Part shown: positions 11,126-22,000 of the stretch, in pieces
How the letters are laid out: each line of letters opens with the position of its first letter
How positions within the stretch are numbered: the first letter of the stretch is position 1
From: Oryzias latipes
Lineage: Eukaryota; Chordata; Actinopteri; Beloniformes; Adrianichthyidae
Reading direction: 5' to 3'
Assembly: GCF_002234675.1 (NCBI RefSeq)
Contig: NC_019876.2
Span: 28,595,196 to 28,659,195 of the forward strand
DNA length: 64,000 nt
Translations under genes and position numbers: made by a program
Notes under the pieces: generated by a model
Told to the model about the DNA's origin: nothing
The model's input: only the letters and a program-made list of their open reading frames with translations
Databases searched by the model: none

Positions 11126-14100
11126 TTAACACTTTGCAGGAGTGCGGGGCGTGACTTGGTAGCAGAAGTAGCACACTCCCCTGAGCTGCCCGACCTCCTG
11201 AACCCCAACATCGTGATGCAGGGCTGCTGACTCCAGCCACAACAGTCTGGCGTCTGGATCCTCGTCTGAGAACTGCAGCAGAGACCCCGAACCCTGCAGC
11301 GCCCTGAAGCACTGCTGGAGCACCAGGACCGCCTTCCCCTTCCCCTCTTTGGACCTCAACAGAGCATCGGTGGTGCCTTTGTCCACGATCAGGTCCAGAC
11401 TGTTGGGACTGTAACGCCTGTCCAGCTGCGTGCAGTCCAGCTCTACGAACTGGAGCCGGGAAGAGGGGTTGCTGGGCCGGACCGCTTCTAGTCGAGTCTT
11501 TTCCTGCATCAGCTGCACAGCCACAGGTGAGATGTCCGCACAGGTGACGTGGACGGAGACGGGAGAGTGTCTGTAGATGGAGGGCCCCAATGCAGACGTG
11601 CCACAACCCATATCCAAGACCTGGACCGGAGAGTCCGGATGGGAACTGGACCGCAACAGAGGCATGAGGAAGTCCCGAACAGAGTCAAAACCGAAGAACC
11701 ACTCAAAGTTTTTGAAGGAGGAAGTCGTGCTGCTGCTCTCCGTGTAGAAGCGGTCCCAAGCTGACCTCTTATCCATGTTTTCCATCAAGTCAGCTAAAAA
11801 AAACACACAAGAGATTTTAATCATTTCACAACTCGGCAAAGGGCAAACCCTCAATGTGAATTCACTTTCTCAAATAATCAAGTCCTATCTGCGTCTGTCA
11901 CGTACTTCCGAAACCCTTGTGCTATCCTAGGCACTTTAACATTGGGAGTTGGGTCATCTAGACCCACTAGACAGTGCTCTGAACCTTTTTTCTTCAATGA
12001 TTTGTGATCTTCACTGGTGTCCATGGATTACATGAAATCTTTCCACCTTTCTCCACCTTTGTCATGGTAAGAAGAACACGTCAATGTAAGGGGGGGGTCA
12101 TCTAAGATAGCACAAGGGTTAAGGTCTGTAATTATGAAAATGCTTCAATCAGGAAGGTCTAATAAGGATTCCTTGTTTCTGAATACCTGTGAAACATGGA
12201 AGATGTGTTTGGGACAAAAAAAAAAGTATTTACATGAGTTCAGTGTTGCATTTTCAAAATAAGAACAACTAGGGTGCATGAACATTATCTTTGTGAAAAA
12301 AGGTTTTGTGCAATAATTTAAATCCCATCCACATGTTGGGTCAGGCAACAAGTCTACAACATTCAAAGTGTGGGAAAAATAAATCTAAACATCACACGAG
12401 AAAGAGAGCACATAGCAACACGCTTTTACTTTGAAAAACTGATTTACGTGTCTGAAAAACTTTTTATAGCTTTTCCGGTGCCTCTCAAAATTCGTGCAGG
12501 CAATGCAGCAATGTGTCTCATCTTTTTTTGGCCTCTTCTGCAAACAACACCCCCGTTTGTTTTAATGTAATAATGAACACATCATCCCAAGATCACAGAT
12601 ATAGCAGAGATTTAAAGAAAATTAAGCTTGAAATTGCCTTTATTCGTTGAGAATCAGGTGCAGACGGAAAAAAAGGCCATTTGAAAACTATTATATTTGT
12701 GACGTTGGAAATACGCTGGGCGGGGCCACAAGCTCCCAGCTCCGCCCCCATTCTGATCATCCACCTGCAGACAAATGGATCCATGAACGTCTTTGTTTTC
12801 CCGGTTTGAGCTGGAATCTGGATCTAAACTACGGCTGGACACAGCTGATATTGTCTGATGCTTTTATGCTACGCTAATGTTAGCTTGGGAGTTTGAGGGG
12901 CTGTAAGCGGCTGTAGCGGGAGAGACTGTAAAGAGAAGGATGATGGGAATTTGTAAACTTTTAACCTTAAACAGAAACACATCTTTTATAGCTTTACTTC
13001 TTATCTCAGTCTTTTTTTCTTTTGTTACAAATTTTCTCTCTCCTTTTTCTTTACTTTAGAAACTTGCGTTTGGTTTCCCCCAATAAAAGAATTAGCCATT
13101 TCAATTTTTAGTAAATATCTTCCTTGCTATATTTTACAATCATAAATACAAATTTTCTAACAAAGTTCCAAAAACATTTTTGGAGGCCAAACTATACATT
13201 AAAACAATTATTTTTTTAAATAACCGAAAAGCTGTCAAATGTCTTGACATTTGTTACAAACTATAATTTTTTTAAATGTTATCACCCTACTTTTATATAC
13301 TCGCTACATGTTTTTGTTTGTTTGTTTCTAGCCGTGGGACCTTGTTTTGATTATTTTACTTTTTTTGTATGTTTGTATTGACACATAGTAATAGTTTTGC
13401 ACTGAAAGTGACGTTTACAATAAAGCTAAAAATAAAATAAGAAATACAAGGACAGGTGATGGGAAGAGGGGTTGGGTTGCTGCGTGCCATTTATTTTGGC
13501 TAAACACAGTATCATCACAATTAATGACTATCGCCCAGTGGCCCTCACTCCAGTCATAATGAAGAGCTTTGAAAGGCTGATCCTCCCGCACATCAGGGAC
13601 CACCGTTCCACAGACCCCCACCAGATCACATACCGCAAAAACAGATCCACAGAGGACGCCGTAGCCGTGGCTGTCCACTCCACGCTGAACCACCTGGAGC
13701 AGCAGCGGAGCTACGTCTGGAGGCTCTTTGTGGATTACAGTTCTGCCTTCAACACAAGGACAGACTTTGCGACAAACTGCTTACTCTTGCCCCCCCCCCC
13801 CATGCAATTGGATTAACAACTTCCTCACAAACACCAGCAAAACCAGGGAGATCATCGTCGACTTCAGGAAGCATGGCGCCGACCCAGCCCCCCTCCATTT
13901 CAACGGGGAGGACGTGGAGAGGGTCCACACCAACAGGTTCCCCGGCATCATCATCTCGGCCGACTTCTCCTGGACAGCCAACAGCAAAAAGGCTCAGCAG
14001 CGTCTGCACTTCCTCAGGAAGAACAACATCAGCACCGACCTGCTGCCGACCTTCTACCATCATCCATCCAGATCTGCTCACAGAACCAAACTGTTCTGCA

Positions 14101-14891
14101 GCTGCACCGTGGCGGATAAGGAGAGACTGCAGAGAGTCGTAGAGACGACTCAGGAGATCATTGGACGCCCTCTTCCCACCCTGACTGACATCTACTCCAC
14201 ATGCTGCATCACTAGGGCCCAGAACATCTTTAGGGCCCAGAACATCATCAAGGACAGTTCACACCCCGGCTCTGACCTGTTCCACCTGCTGCCCTCTGGG
14301 AGGCGCTACAGAGGCATCAGAAGCAAAACGAACAGACTCAAAAACAGCTTCTTTCCAAAGCCAATGACCATCCTCAATTCTAAACGCACAGATAAATCTG
14401 CCAAATCACAGTCCACTTAGGAGTCTACCCAACATCAACAATGTACCTCATTGCTGCCTGTACATCTGATATGTTTGCACACAATTTTGTACGTAATTTT
14501 GAACAGAAATCTTGGACATTATTATATTACAGTTTTTATTTTGCACACTGTATATGTGATTTATTTAATATTATATTTTGTTATTCTTGCAATGGAATGG
14601 CGATGCTTCAATTTCATTATACAATGGCCAATAACAATAAAAGCAAATCTAATCTAATAATGAAGAATAGTCCGTCCACTCCATGCAGAAACAAGCCCTG
14701 ATGGAAGCTCCTGGGAGCTAAAGCTAAGCTAGCAAACTCAGAACGACGTCATCGATACCGAACCGGATATACACGCGGGGAATTCTTCACGAGGTTCTGG
14801 ACCTGCACGTACTTATGAGTGATGAATGTCGCCGTGAAAAACAGACATGAACTCTCCAGCTTGACCTCAAACACTTTGAGAGCGGCGACAT
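11126..14891 (-). CDS. cskmt: Citrate synthase lysine methyltransferase, mitochondrial
   Basis: Two exons on the minus strand: 14813-14891 and 11126-11793, giving 248 aa (human CSKMT/METTL12 is about 240). Exon 1 encodes an Arg/Ser-rich, acid-free leader (MSPLSKCLRSSWRV, then CFSRRHSSLI), a good mitochondrial presequence; its GTACGT donor is phase 1 and fits the acceptor before 11793. Exon 2 starts TDLMENMDKRSAWDRFYTE and continues FEWFFGFDSV (human FDWFFGYDEV), the SAM-binding motif VLDMGCGTSALG, DKGTTDALL, and the family C-terminus FSDEDPDARL...VQEVGQLRGVCYFCYQV. The enzyme methylates a lysine of citrate synthase in the matrix. The intron is 3.0 kb and filled by MITE-B, repeat D and a LINE. 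Exon 2 would also be open from a start inside it, but that protein would lack the presequence. The exon 1 assignment rests on phase, leader type and alignment to the human N-terminus. Confidence 0.9.
11910..12122 (-). mobile_element. MITE-B, copy 2, in cskmt intron 1
   Basis: Begins AAACCCTTGTGCTATC and ends AGCACAAGGGTTAA (TTAA at 12119-12122). Opposite orientation to copy 1; only about 120 bp from the exon 2 acceptor. Confidence 0.9.
12123..12639. other. cskmt intron, nothing recognised
   Basis: AT-rich, no repeat copy recognised. Confidence 0.35.
12640..12960 (+). repeat. Dispersed repeat D, copy 2
   Basis: Contains GAATCAGGTGCAGACGGAAA, GGGCGGGGCCACAAGCTCC, ATCCATGAACGTCTTTGTTT and GGGCTGTAAGCGGCTGTAG, all shared with the copies at 51880 and 61510. 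Lies in cskmt intron 1. Confidence 0.8.
13460..14660 (+). mobile_element. LINE reverse transcriptase fragment with internal deletion
   Basis: The plus strand encodes RT motifs NDYRPVALTPVIMKSFERL, PHQITYRKNRSTEDAV and LFVDYSSAFNT (the FVDYSSAFNT catalytic block), then jumps (deletion of the YADD region) to TREIIVDFRKHGADPAP, KKAQQRLHFLRKNN, RVVETTQEIIG and IKDSSHPGSDLFHLLPSGRR. This is a Jockey-superfamily (L2/CR1/Rex1-like) element; the exact clade is uncertain. It ends near 14655 with AATAACAATAAAAGC, typical of L2-like 3' tails. Same strand as nothing nearby; it sits in cskmt intron 1. Confidence 0.85.
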
Positions 14892-15029
14892 CTTGGCTAG
14901 ATGTCTGTGGCCGCGTTCGCGAAGACCTCTCACTCTGATAGAAATTCCTAGGACCGTCTTTGTCCTTCCAGCCGCTCCCTTTAGGGGGCGCCATAGCGAA
15001 CCATCTGATGGTCAATTCACTTAAACGCC

Positions 15030-16068
15030 ATCAAAACATCTAATTATACTTCTACAATCTTTGTTTTGATCATTTTCCCCAAACAAGTCAATATTAAACT
15101 TTATTTAAGTAGCACTTGTCCATACAGACTGAGATAAAAATGGATTAAATGGATTAAAAGTAACATTTTTTTCTTTACAAATGCCTTTAGCTTAATTTGT
15201 TATAGTAATAGATTGTGCATAAATGATCGTTTCCATTAAGGACTGCAATTTAAGGTATGACTGTTACTCTCAGAAAATGACCTTGTAGGGTTTTTTTTTA
15301 AATAAATTGTTCAAAACAGACAAAAGTTTCAACTTTAATCAATTATTTCACATTTTAATGCATGTGTGTGGTGGGGGAGGGGTATTTATTTTAGGTTTTC
15401 CATCCAATCCTGGAGGTTGATTTATTCCTGCCCATTTTAACATGATCGAACAAATTGAAAATGCCCCCCCCCCCCCCTTCTCACTTTTTGTTGATTTAAT
15501 TTATAAAGTTTAACACAGATCCTTCCCGCCACTCGAGTTGTAAACTAACCTTCCGCTGACGTTCACCGCCATCTTGGAGTTGGCGCTGAAAAAGCTTCAA
15601 ACACGCTCAAACCTTTTGAAGTTAAAGATGCAAACACTACTGGCATTTTATTGATGCTGCCTTACAAAAACAATACACAAATTTCGTGAATTTTGAAATG
15701 AAGAACGCAACAGGAAGATGCAAATTGCTTTAATAAAACTCAATGAAAGGCAGTGTAACAAAGGAAGAGAATCAAACGAAGCAAGAAGAGAACATTTACA
15801 ACCACAACAGAAAAAAACTGTACAACTCTGGCTGGAGTCATTTCTATGTCCAGTTTTTTTTTTATTCCAGACAAATGAAGATGAAATTTTTGGAGCGACA
15901 GAGGGGTAAAAGAGGTATGAAATGAATTCTTGCCCCCACCCCAAGTACTTGACTCAGAAACTCATATACAGATGTATCAACAATGTGAACCTTTTTTTTT
16001 GTTTGTTTGTTTGAGCGCGCTGCAGCCGGCAGGTGCAGCGGGACGATGCAGGCCTGTGGTGGGGAGTG
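15030..16068. other. cskmt upstream region and otub1 3' UTR
   Basis: The intergenic space between the cskmt start (14891) and the otub1 stop (16069). The right part should be otub1 3' UTR: minus-strand AATAAA signals lie at 15861-15866 and 15647-15652. A possible small first exon of unknown purpose is at 15550-15572 (see findings). A C run is at about 15465-15478. Confidence 0.45.
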
Positions 16069-19000
16069 TTATTTGTACAGGATGTCGTAATGGCCGGGTC
16101 TGTACAGCAGGAAGATGCGAGGGTCGCCGCCCTCTGGGAAGACGTGGTGATTTACAGTTCCTCCTTCCCCTCTGTCCATGTACTCCACCAGGATGGACAC
16201 GTTCAGGGCCTGGGCCAAGGCGATGATGTGAATGTGGTCGCTTTCTTTGGACATCGGCTCCACCTCCTGAATCGAGCAGAGCCACGCCCACACCCGGTGA
16301 GAGGCGTCGTTCCTCATGGAAACACGAATACGGCATCCACAGCTGCCGTTCATTGAACGAGTGCAAAGATAACCGCGCGAGTGGATTCAGGAACCGCGCT
16401 AGCGCAATGCTAACCGAACGACCCTGCGTTTTGCAACTGCGCGGTTGCAATCCGAGCTCCTGCGCGCTCGCTGGGTTTGCAGTGATGTTCAGGGGCGGTG
16501 TTTGTCACTTGGGGGCGGTAACCTTCCTGGTTGGTCTGATTGACCGTCAAATCCGGCATGGCATTGGGGCGGGACTTCCAGTTTTTTTGAAGGCTTTAAT
16601 AGAAAAAAAGACGGCCAAGAACAAGATTAGAAAAGTGCAGTGGGTTTTTTTGTTCTGCAAGTTTTTCTCATGTTAAAATCACATTAATAGTTTATATATA
16701 CATCTACACTTTAGTTAGGCCCGAGACAGAGCTACTACGCTACAAGTTCAGGAAGCGTGTTAGCATGTGGCTAACAAATGCTAACAATGAAGCAGCATCT
16801 CACCCGTGTATTATGAAATGAATCTGCAAAATTGTTTATTTTTGGTTTTAAATGTTGCTTCATGTTATATTATTTTTTCATTTTTGTAAGGTTTATACAT
16901 AGTTTTATCTGTTAGTTACATAGGTTCATTCATTCATTCATTTTCTTAACCGTTTTATCCCTTTCGGGGTCACGGGGCTGCCGGAGCCTATCCCGGCCAC
17001 TTGTGGGCGAAGGCAGGGGGGACACCCTGAACAAGTCGCCAGTTTGTTGCAGGGTAGAATGTCCTCACTCACACACCCATTCACTCCCGCACTCACACCT
17101 AGGGTCAATTTAGAGTTGCCAATTAACCTATGAAGCATGTTTTTGGATGGTGGGAGGAAGCCGGAGACCCCGGAGAGAACCCACGCATGCACGGGGAGAA
17201 CATGCAAACTCCACACAGAAAAGTCCCCCATTGATGTTCTGTTTTTCATGTCCCCCAGCCGGGACTTGAACCGGGGGCCTTCTTGCTGTGAGGCAAGAGC
17301 GCTAACCACTGCGCCACCGTGCAGCCCTTAGTTACATAGGTGTCATACTTAATTTTAACCATATGCTAACACACGCTTCTAGTACTTTGAGTTGCATCGT
17401 AGCTCTGTCTGTAACTAAAGTGTACATTTACCTAATTAAGTGATTTTCACACGAGAAAAACTTAAAATACAAAAAAAAACAGCTGCACATTCTTACCTTG
17501 GTGTTGGTCGTTCATTAACGTTTTAATCGACGTTACATCCGCCACGCTGCCTCGCCAGATTTGACATGCAAAATTCAGCCAATCAGATCCACCAGAAAGG
17601 TTACCGCCCCCAAGTGACAAACACACCCCTTGAACACTGCTCGCAAACCCAGGAGCGCCGCCCAGTTAGTGTTGCAACCGTGCAGTTGTAAAATGCGGGG
17701 TCACTCGCTTAGCATTGCGCCTGCGCGGTTGTAAGGTTCACTCGCTCAGTTCCTTAATCCACTCGCTCGGTTGTCTTTGTGCTCGTTCAATGAAAAGCAG
17801 CCGTGGAGCGCCACACACAAACGTTCTCACCTGCTGACAGAATTCCTTGATGGAGCGTCCGCCCTCGATGAAATTCAAAAAGAAGCCGTTCTCGCGCTGC
17901 AGGTACCCTGAGGTGAGGAGCCGCAGGTACACGACCACGTAGTCCGACACGTTCTGATCGTTGAAGGAGCTCAGCAGCTCCTGCAGGCTCGGCTGCTTCT
18001 CGCACAGTTCAATCAAATCCATGAACTGCGAGAACAAACGGAGATAAGTGAGTCTTCAGGTAGAAGTCGCTTGCGTTGGAAAAATAACCAGAGGTGGGTG
18101 ATTCTGCAAAGTAGGGTTAGAAGTGTTTTAAGGCTGTAAAACTCCTACATACACGGTTTCTACACTTTTCTCAGACATTAACTTAAGGACGACAGGGATG
18201 GAGGTGAGTGACTGACAAAGTCTACAGCCAATCAGGATGCAGAAGAGTATGTGGTTAAAAAACAATAAGACAAAGAATGCAAAAGGAGATACTGTAGACA
18301 CTCCACGATCCACTGACTAGGACTTTAGTGGACTCATTGATCCACTGGTCAGTGGTCAGCGGATCATGGAGTGTCTAAAGCAGGGGTTCTCAGGATTTTT
18401 GTAATGGAGGGCCAAATTTAGAACTCGACATTAGACTGGGGGCCAATTGTGGTGAAGTAAAAAATGGATAAACAGAAAAAGTTGTTTTTAAAAACTTTAA
18501 TGTCATTTGTACAATTAACCAGAACCTCCAGATGTTTTCCCAGTTGCAGTAGGAGGTTGCTGTCCAGATCTTCTACTCCTCTAGTATTTGTATCATTTGA
18601 CAGACTTATTGTCTCAAAAACTTTCGGTTGCTCTGGACAATGTCAGCTACTTTCAGCATTCAAACTCTCCTTGCTACGCCGCGGCATTTCTAAAGCCACA
18701 CCGTAGCTAGCTTCTGATACAGCTTCACTGGATTCAGCCATTTTTGTGAACATTATCTGCTGTGCAGCATAGCCTCGTTGTAGTAAATGGTGCTTTACAT
18801 CAGGCACATGACGATTCTATCCAGCCCATGAGGTACGACTAAGTAAACATTTGTTCATTCAGCTTGAAAGCACCTTTTCTCCTTGCCAACACAACTGGCT
18901 TTCCTCAAAGAAACCCGCTCTGGCTCTCTGAATCCTGCTCATCCTCCGGTTCCACTGCCGTCCTCACGGTCCATCCTTTCTCCACACAGGCAGTGGCATA

Positions 19001-22000
19001 GAAAATGTTGTCTGCCCTCTTGTGGTAAAATTAATACACTGTACCATTGACACCCGGGTGTGATGATCTTTCTTTCCTGTAGATGTCGCCAGAAACCATG
19101 AAGCACTATTTATCCCAAGCAATGGCCCCATTAGCCCACCACGGGCCGCGCTTTGAGATCCCCTGGTTTACAGTGTTTCCTTTCAACATCAGACATGTCC
19201 GTCCGTCACACGCGTTAGTTAGACAGTAAAAAAAATCTTCTAAAAACAGCAGAGCTTGTTGGGAAGATATTTAGGACAGTCACCCCGACCCAGGGCTCAG
19301 TGGGACACTTACGGTGTTGTGGAAATCTTCAATGGTGAACTCGGTGAAGCCTTCATTAACCAAGTCCAGTTTACTTTTGGCGGCCACCGCTTTGAACCTG
19401 CAGACGTGCAACACGCAAAAACGGGAGTTCATTAGAAAAAATGAATGAAACATAAATGAGTTATAACACTGAATCGATGAAGAAAGAGGCTTCCAACTGT
19501 TGAGGTAAATGTGTAGCGCGATCCCTTTTACAGGCAGCAAAGGAAAGTGATGTGTATATATATATGCCGATGATCACGATGTGTTAAATAAAGCATCAGT
19601 TCAGAGAGAAAGTTCACCTCTTACCGCATGTTTTTGTCCAGAAGATGAAAATTAAGTTTGTTTTAAAGAAACCGGCGCAGTGATACAAACATTTAGGCTA
19701 TGTGACCGGAACTTTTATTTTAGTCATGGGGTTGTCACTTTTTCATGCACACCCAGCAGCCAATCATAATCGAGAATTCCCCCGAACCATGGTATAACAA
19801 GCAAGATTGCAGAGGTCTGCCACCTGCTGGCAAAAACATGTTTCTACACCCAAAAAAAGGTTTTGAAACAAATGTTCCAACCTTTTGAGGAGAGGATTCT
19901 ACAACAAATATTAGGGCGGGGCATAAAAACCCAGTTAACCAATCACAGAGACTTAGGAGAATGTCAGGAACTCAACTCAAAGAACTGCCCCTGCCAAACT
20001 CCCCTTTGGGGCCCTAATAAAGTTATTCCATCTTCTGATTGGTTAACAGAAAGCCCGCCCTAATAAATGTGCAAGGATTATCTCATTGGGAAAGCTTACC
20101 ACATAATGTGGTGCAGACCCTTTTCTGGTTTGCCACAAAAGCAAATATTTTAACTTTGTGGAGGCAGACTGGTGCACCTGCGGCCGGAAATCTGGGGTTT
20201 TTTTTGGTTTTATGCCTCAGTGTTTTCAGATTTAAAAAATCTGAACTTTGGTGAAAAATTTGCGTCAACCAATCAGGAACTCAGTTTTGACCAGTCAAGT
20301 GTTGATGTAATCAGTGGGTGGAGTTCAGGTTCTCCTTCTTCTTCTTCCACTTTCGGCTTCTCCCATCAGGGGTCGCCACATGTTTGATTTTATTTACATG
20401 GAATCAATAATAAAAAGATCCTTTATTTTTATTCTTCTCTCCTCGGACGAATGCGGGACGGCGAGTTGTCAAACTGGGTGACAGAGACGGAAGTACCGCT
20501 GAAATCGCCCGTCGTTCAGACGCCGCTCTTGCAGCAGACAGTGAAGCTCGCCGAACCGGGAGAATCTCTGAATGATGCCATGAATCCAGTCATGGAGACA
20601 GAATTACCGATCTTTAAGTAAAGCTCTTCAAAATAAAGCAGCCTGATCGCTAAAACATCAATAGCCGCGGTTACATGGGCAGAATATCTTGATCGGATCA
20701 ATGGTCGGGTTAAAATTCAACCGTTCACATGGGATCAGAAAACCTTTTTCCGATTAGAACAACTAGAACATGGCTCACACTTTCGGTTGGAATGAATCAT
20801 TTGGGCATGCGCAGTAGTGTTGAAAAGGACTGAGCGACATTTATTTCTGCTTCCCCAAACTGGCTGCGTGAGCTGGCGGCTCTCCTGAGTCCTTCAGCCG
20901 CTAACCCAGAGCGGCGGAACGCCTCGCAGTCTGAATTCTCCCACACATAACAAAACAAAACAAAAAAAACGCACACCGAACAAGCATCCTCCTCCCCTCA
21001 GACACGGAGTTATTAACCCAGCTCCTCTGCTCACTCGGGTGCCAGTGTACCGAGTGAGCGTCGGGGGGCACGAAGAGCTCCTTCCCCGTACCTCCCTCGT
21101 GAGGGGTGAAAGAGACGGGAGAGCCAGCGGGGCGAGAGCGGTCCCCTATGCGCTCCAATGCTTTTCTCTCAGCGAAACACCGTCTATGCGTGACTTAAAC
21201 CAGAGCAGTAGTGACACACGATCGGAATGACCGTTTACATGCTCCACGATAGGATAAACGATCGGTATAACCCACCTATCTCGATCGGAAAGAAATTCTG
21301 ATCCGAACGAGTCTGATCGGGGCAGAGTTTTCTGAATGGCGCGTTTACATGACGCATTTTCTTTCCGATCAGGCGTTCATTCCGATTACTTTTGCCCATG
21401 TAAACGCGGCTATTCATGTCTTCTATGCATTGTGAACGAGATAAACAGTCAATGCTTCTGTAACGTTGAGGATTAAAAATAATTGGACAGTAGCTCCTCC
21501 CACACATTTTGACAGTTTGTGGATGACTTTTCCTGAGGAAAAGTCAGGTCTCTCTCCTGACGTATTAAACTCTTATTGTTGCTGTTCTTTAGGATGTGCA
21601 TTGCTCAAAGGAAGCTAGAATGCAAGGCCACACAGTCTTGTTCCTCTGGGTACCTTTTGTTCTCCTGTTTGAGGATTAAATGATTTTTACCTGTCAAATG
21701 CTGTGCTTGTGTGTACTAATAAGATCAAGTATCTTGGGCATGTCGTTTCAGAAGACTTGTCAGATGACGCAGACATCTACAGGCAGTGTCGTGTGGTATA
21801 CAGCCAAGCAAACACTTTTTCTCGAAAGTTTGGTATGTGTACGGAAGGAGTCAAGGTGACATTATTTAAAGCTTTTTGCACTCCTCTGTATACAGCTCAT
21901 CTTTGGGCGAACTATAAAAGTGCCAGTACGAGAAAGCTGCAGGTGGCGTACAATGATGCTCTAAGAGTGCTTTTAAATAAGCCAAGGAGGACGAGTGCTA

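Noticed and set aside
11794-11854. Extension of the cskmt frame upstream to 11854
   Set aside because: The extension crosses a pyrimidine tract and AG acceptor (11794-11810) and starts at a non-ATG codon; the true N-terminus is in exon 1.
14804-14812. A second possible donor in cskmt exon 1 (TGCAG|GTCCAG)
   Set aside because: It is in phase 2, and joining to exon 2 would create an immediate stop; GTACGT in phase 1 fits.
17210-17326. A tRNA gene from the A and B boxes
   Set aside because: The boxes belong to the head of a SINE with a 13-bp target duplication; no proper cloverleaf acceptor stem is evident.
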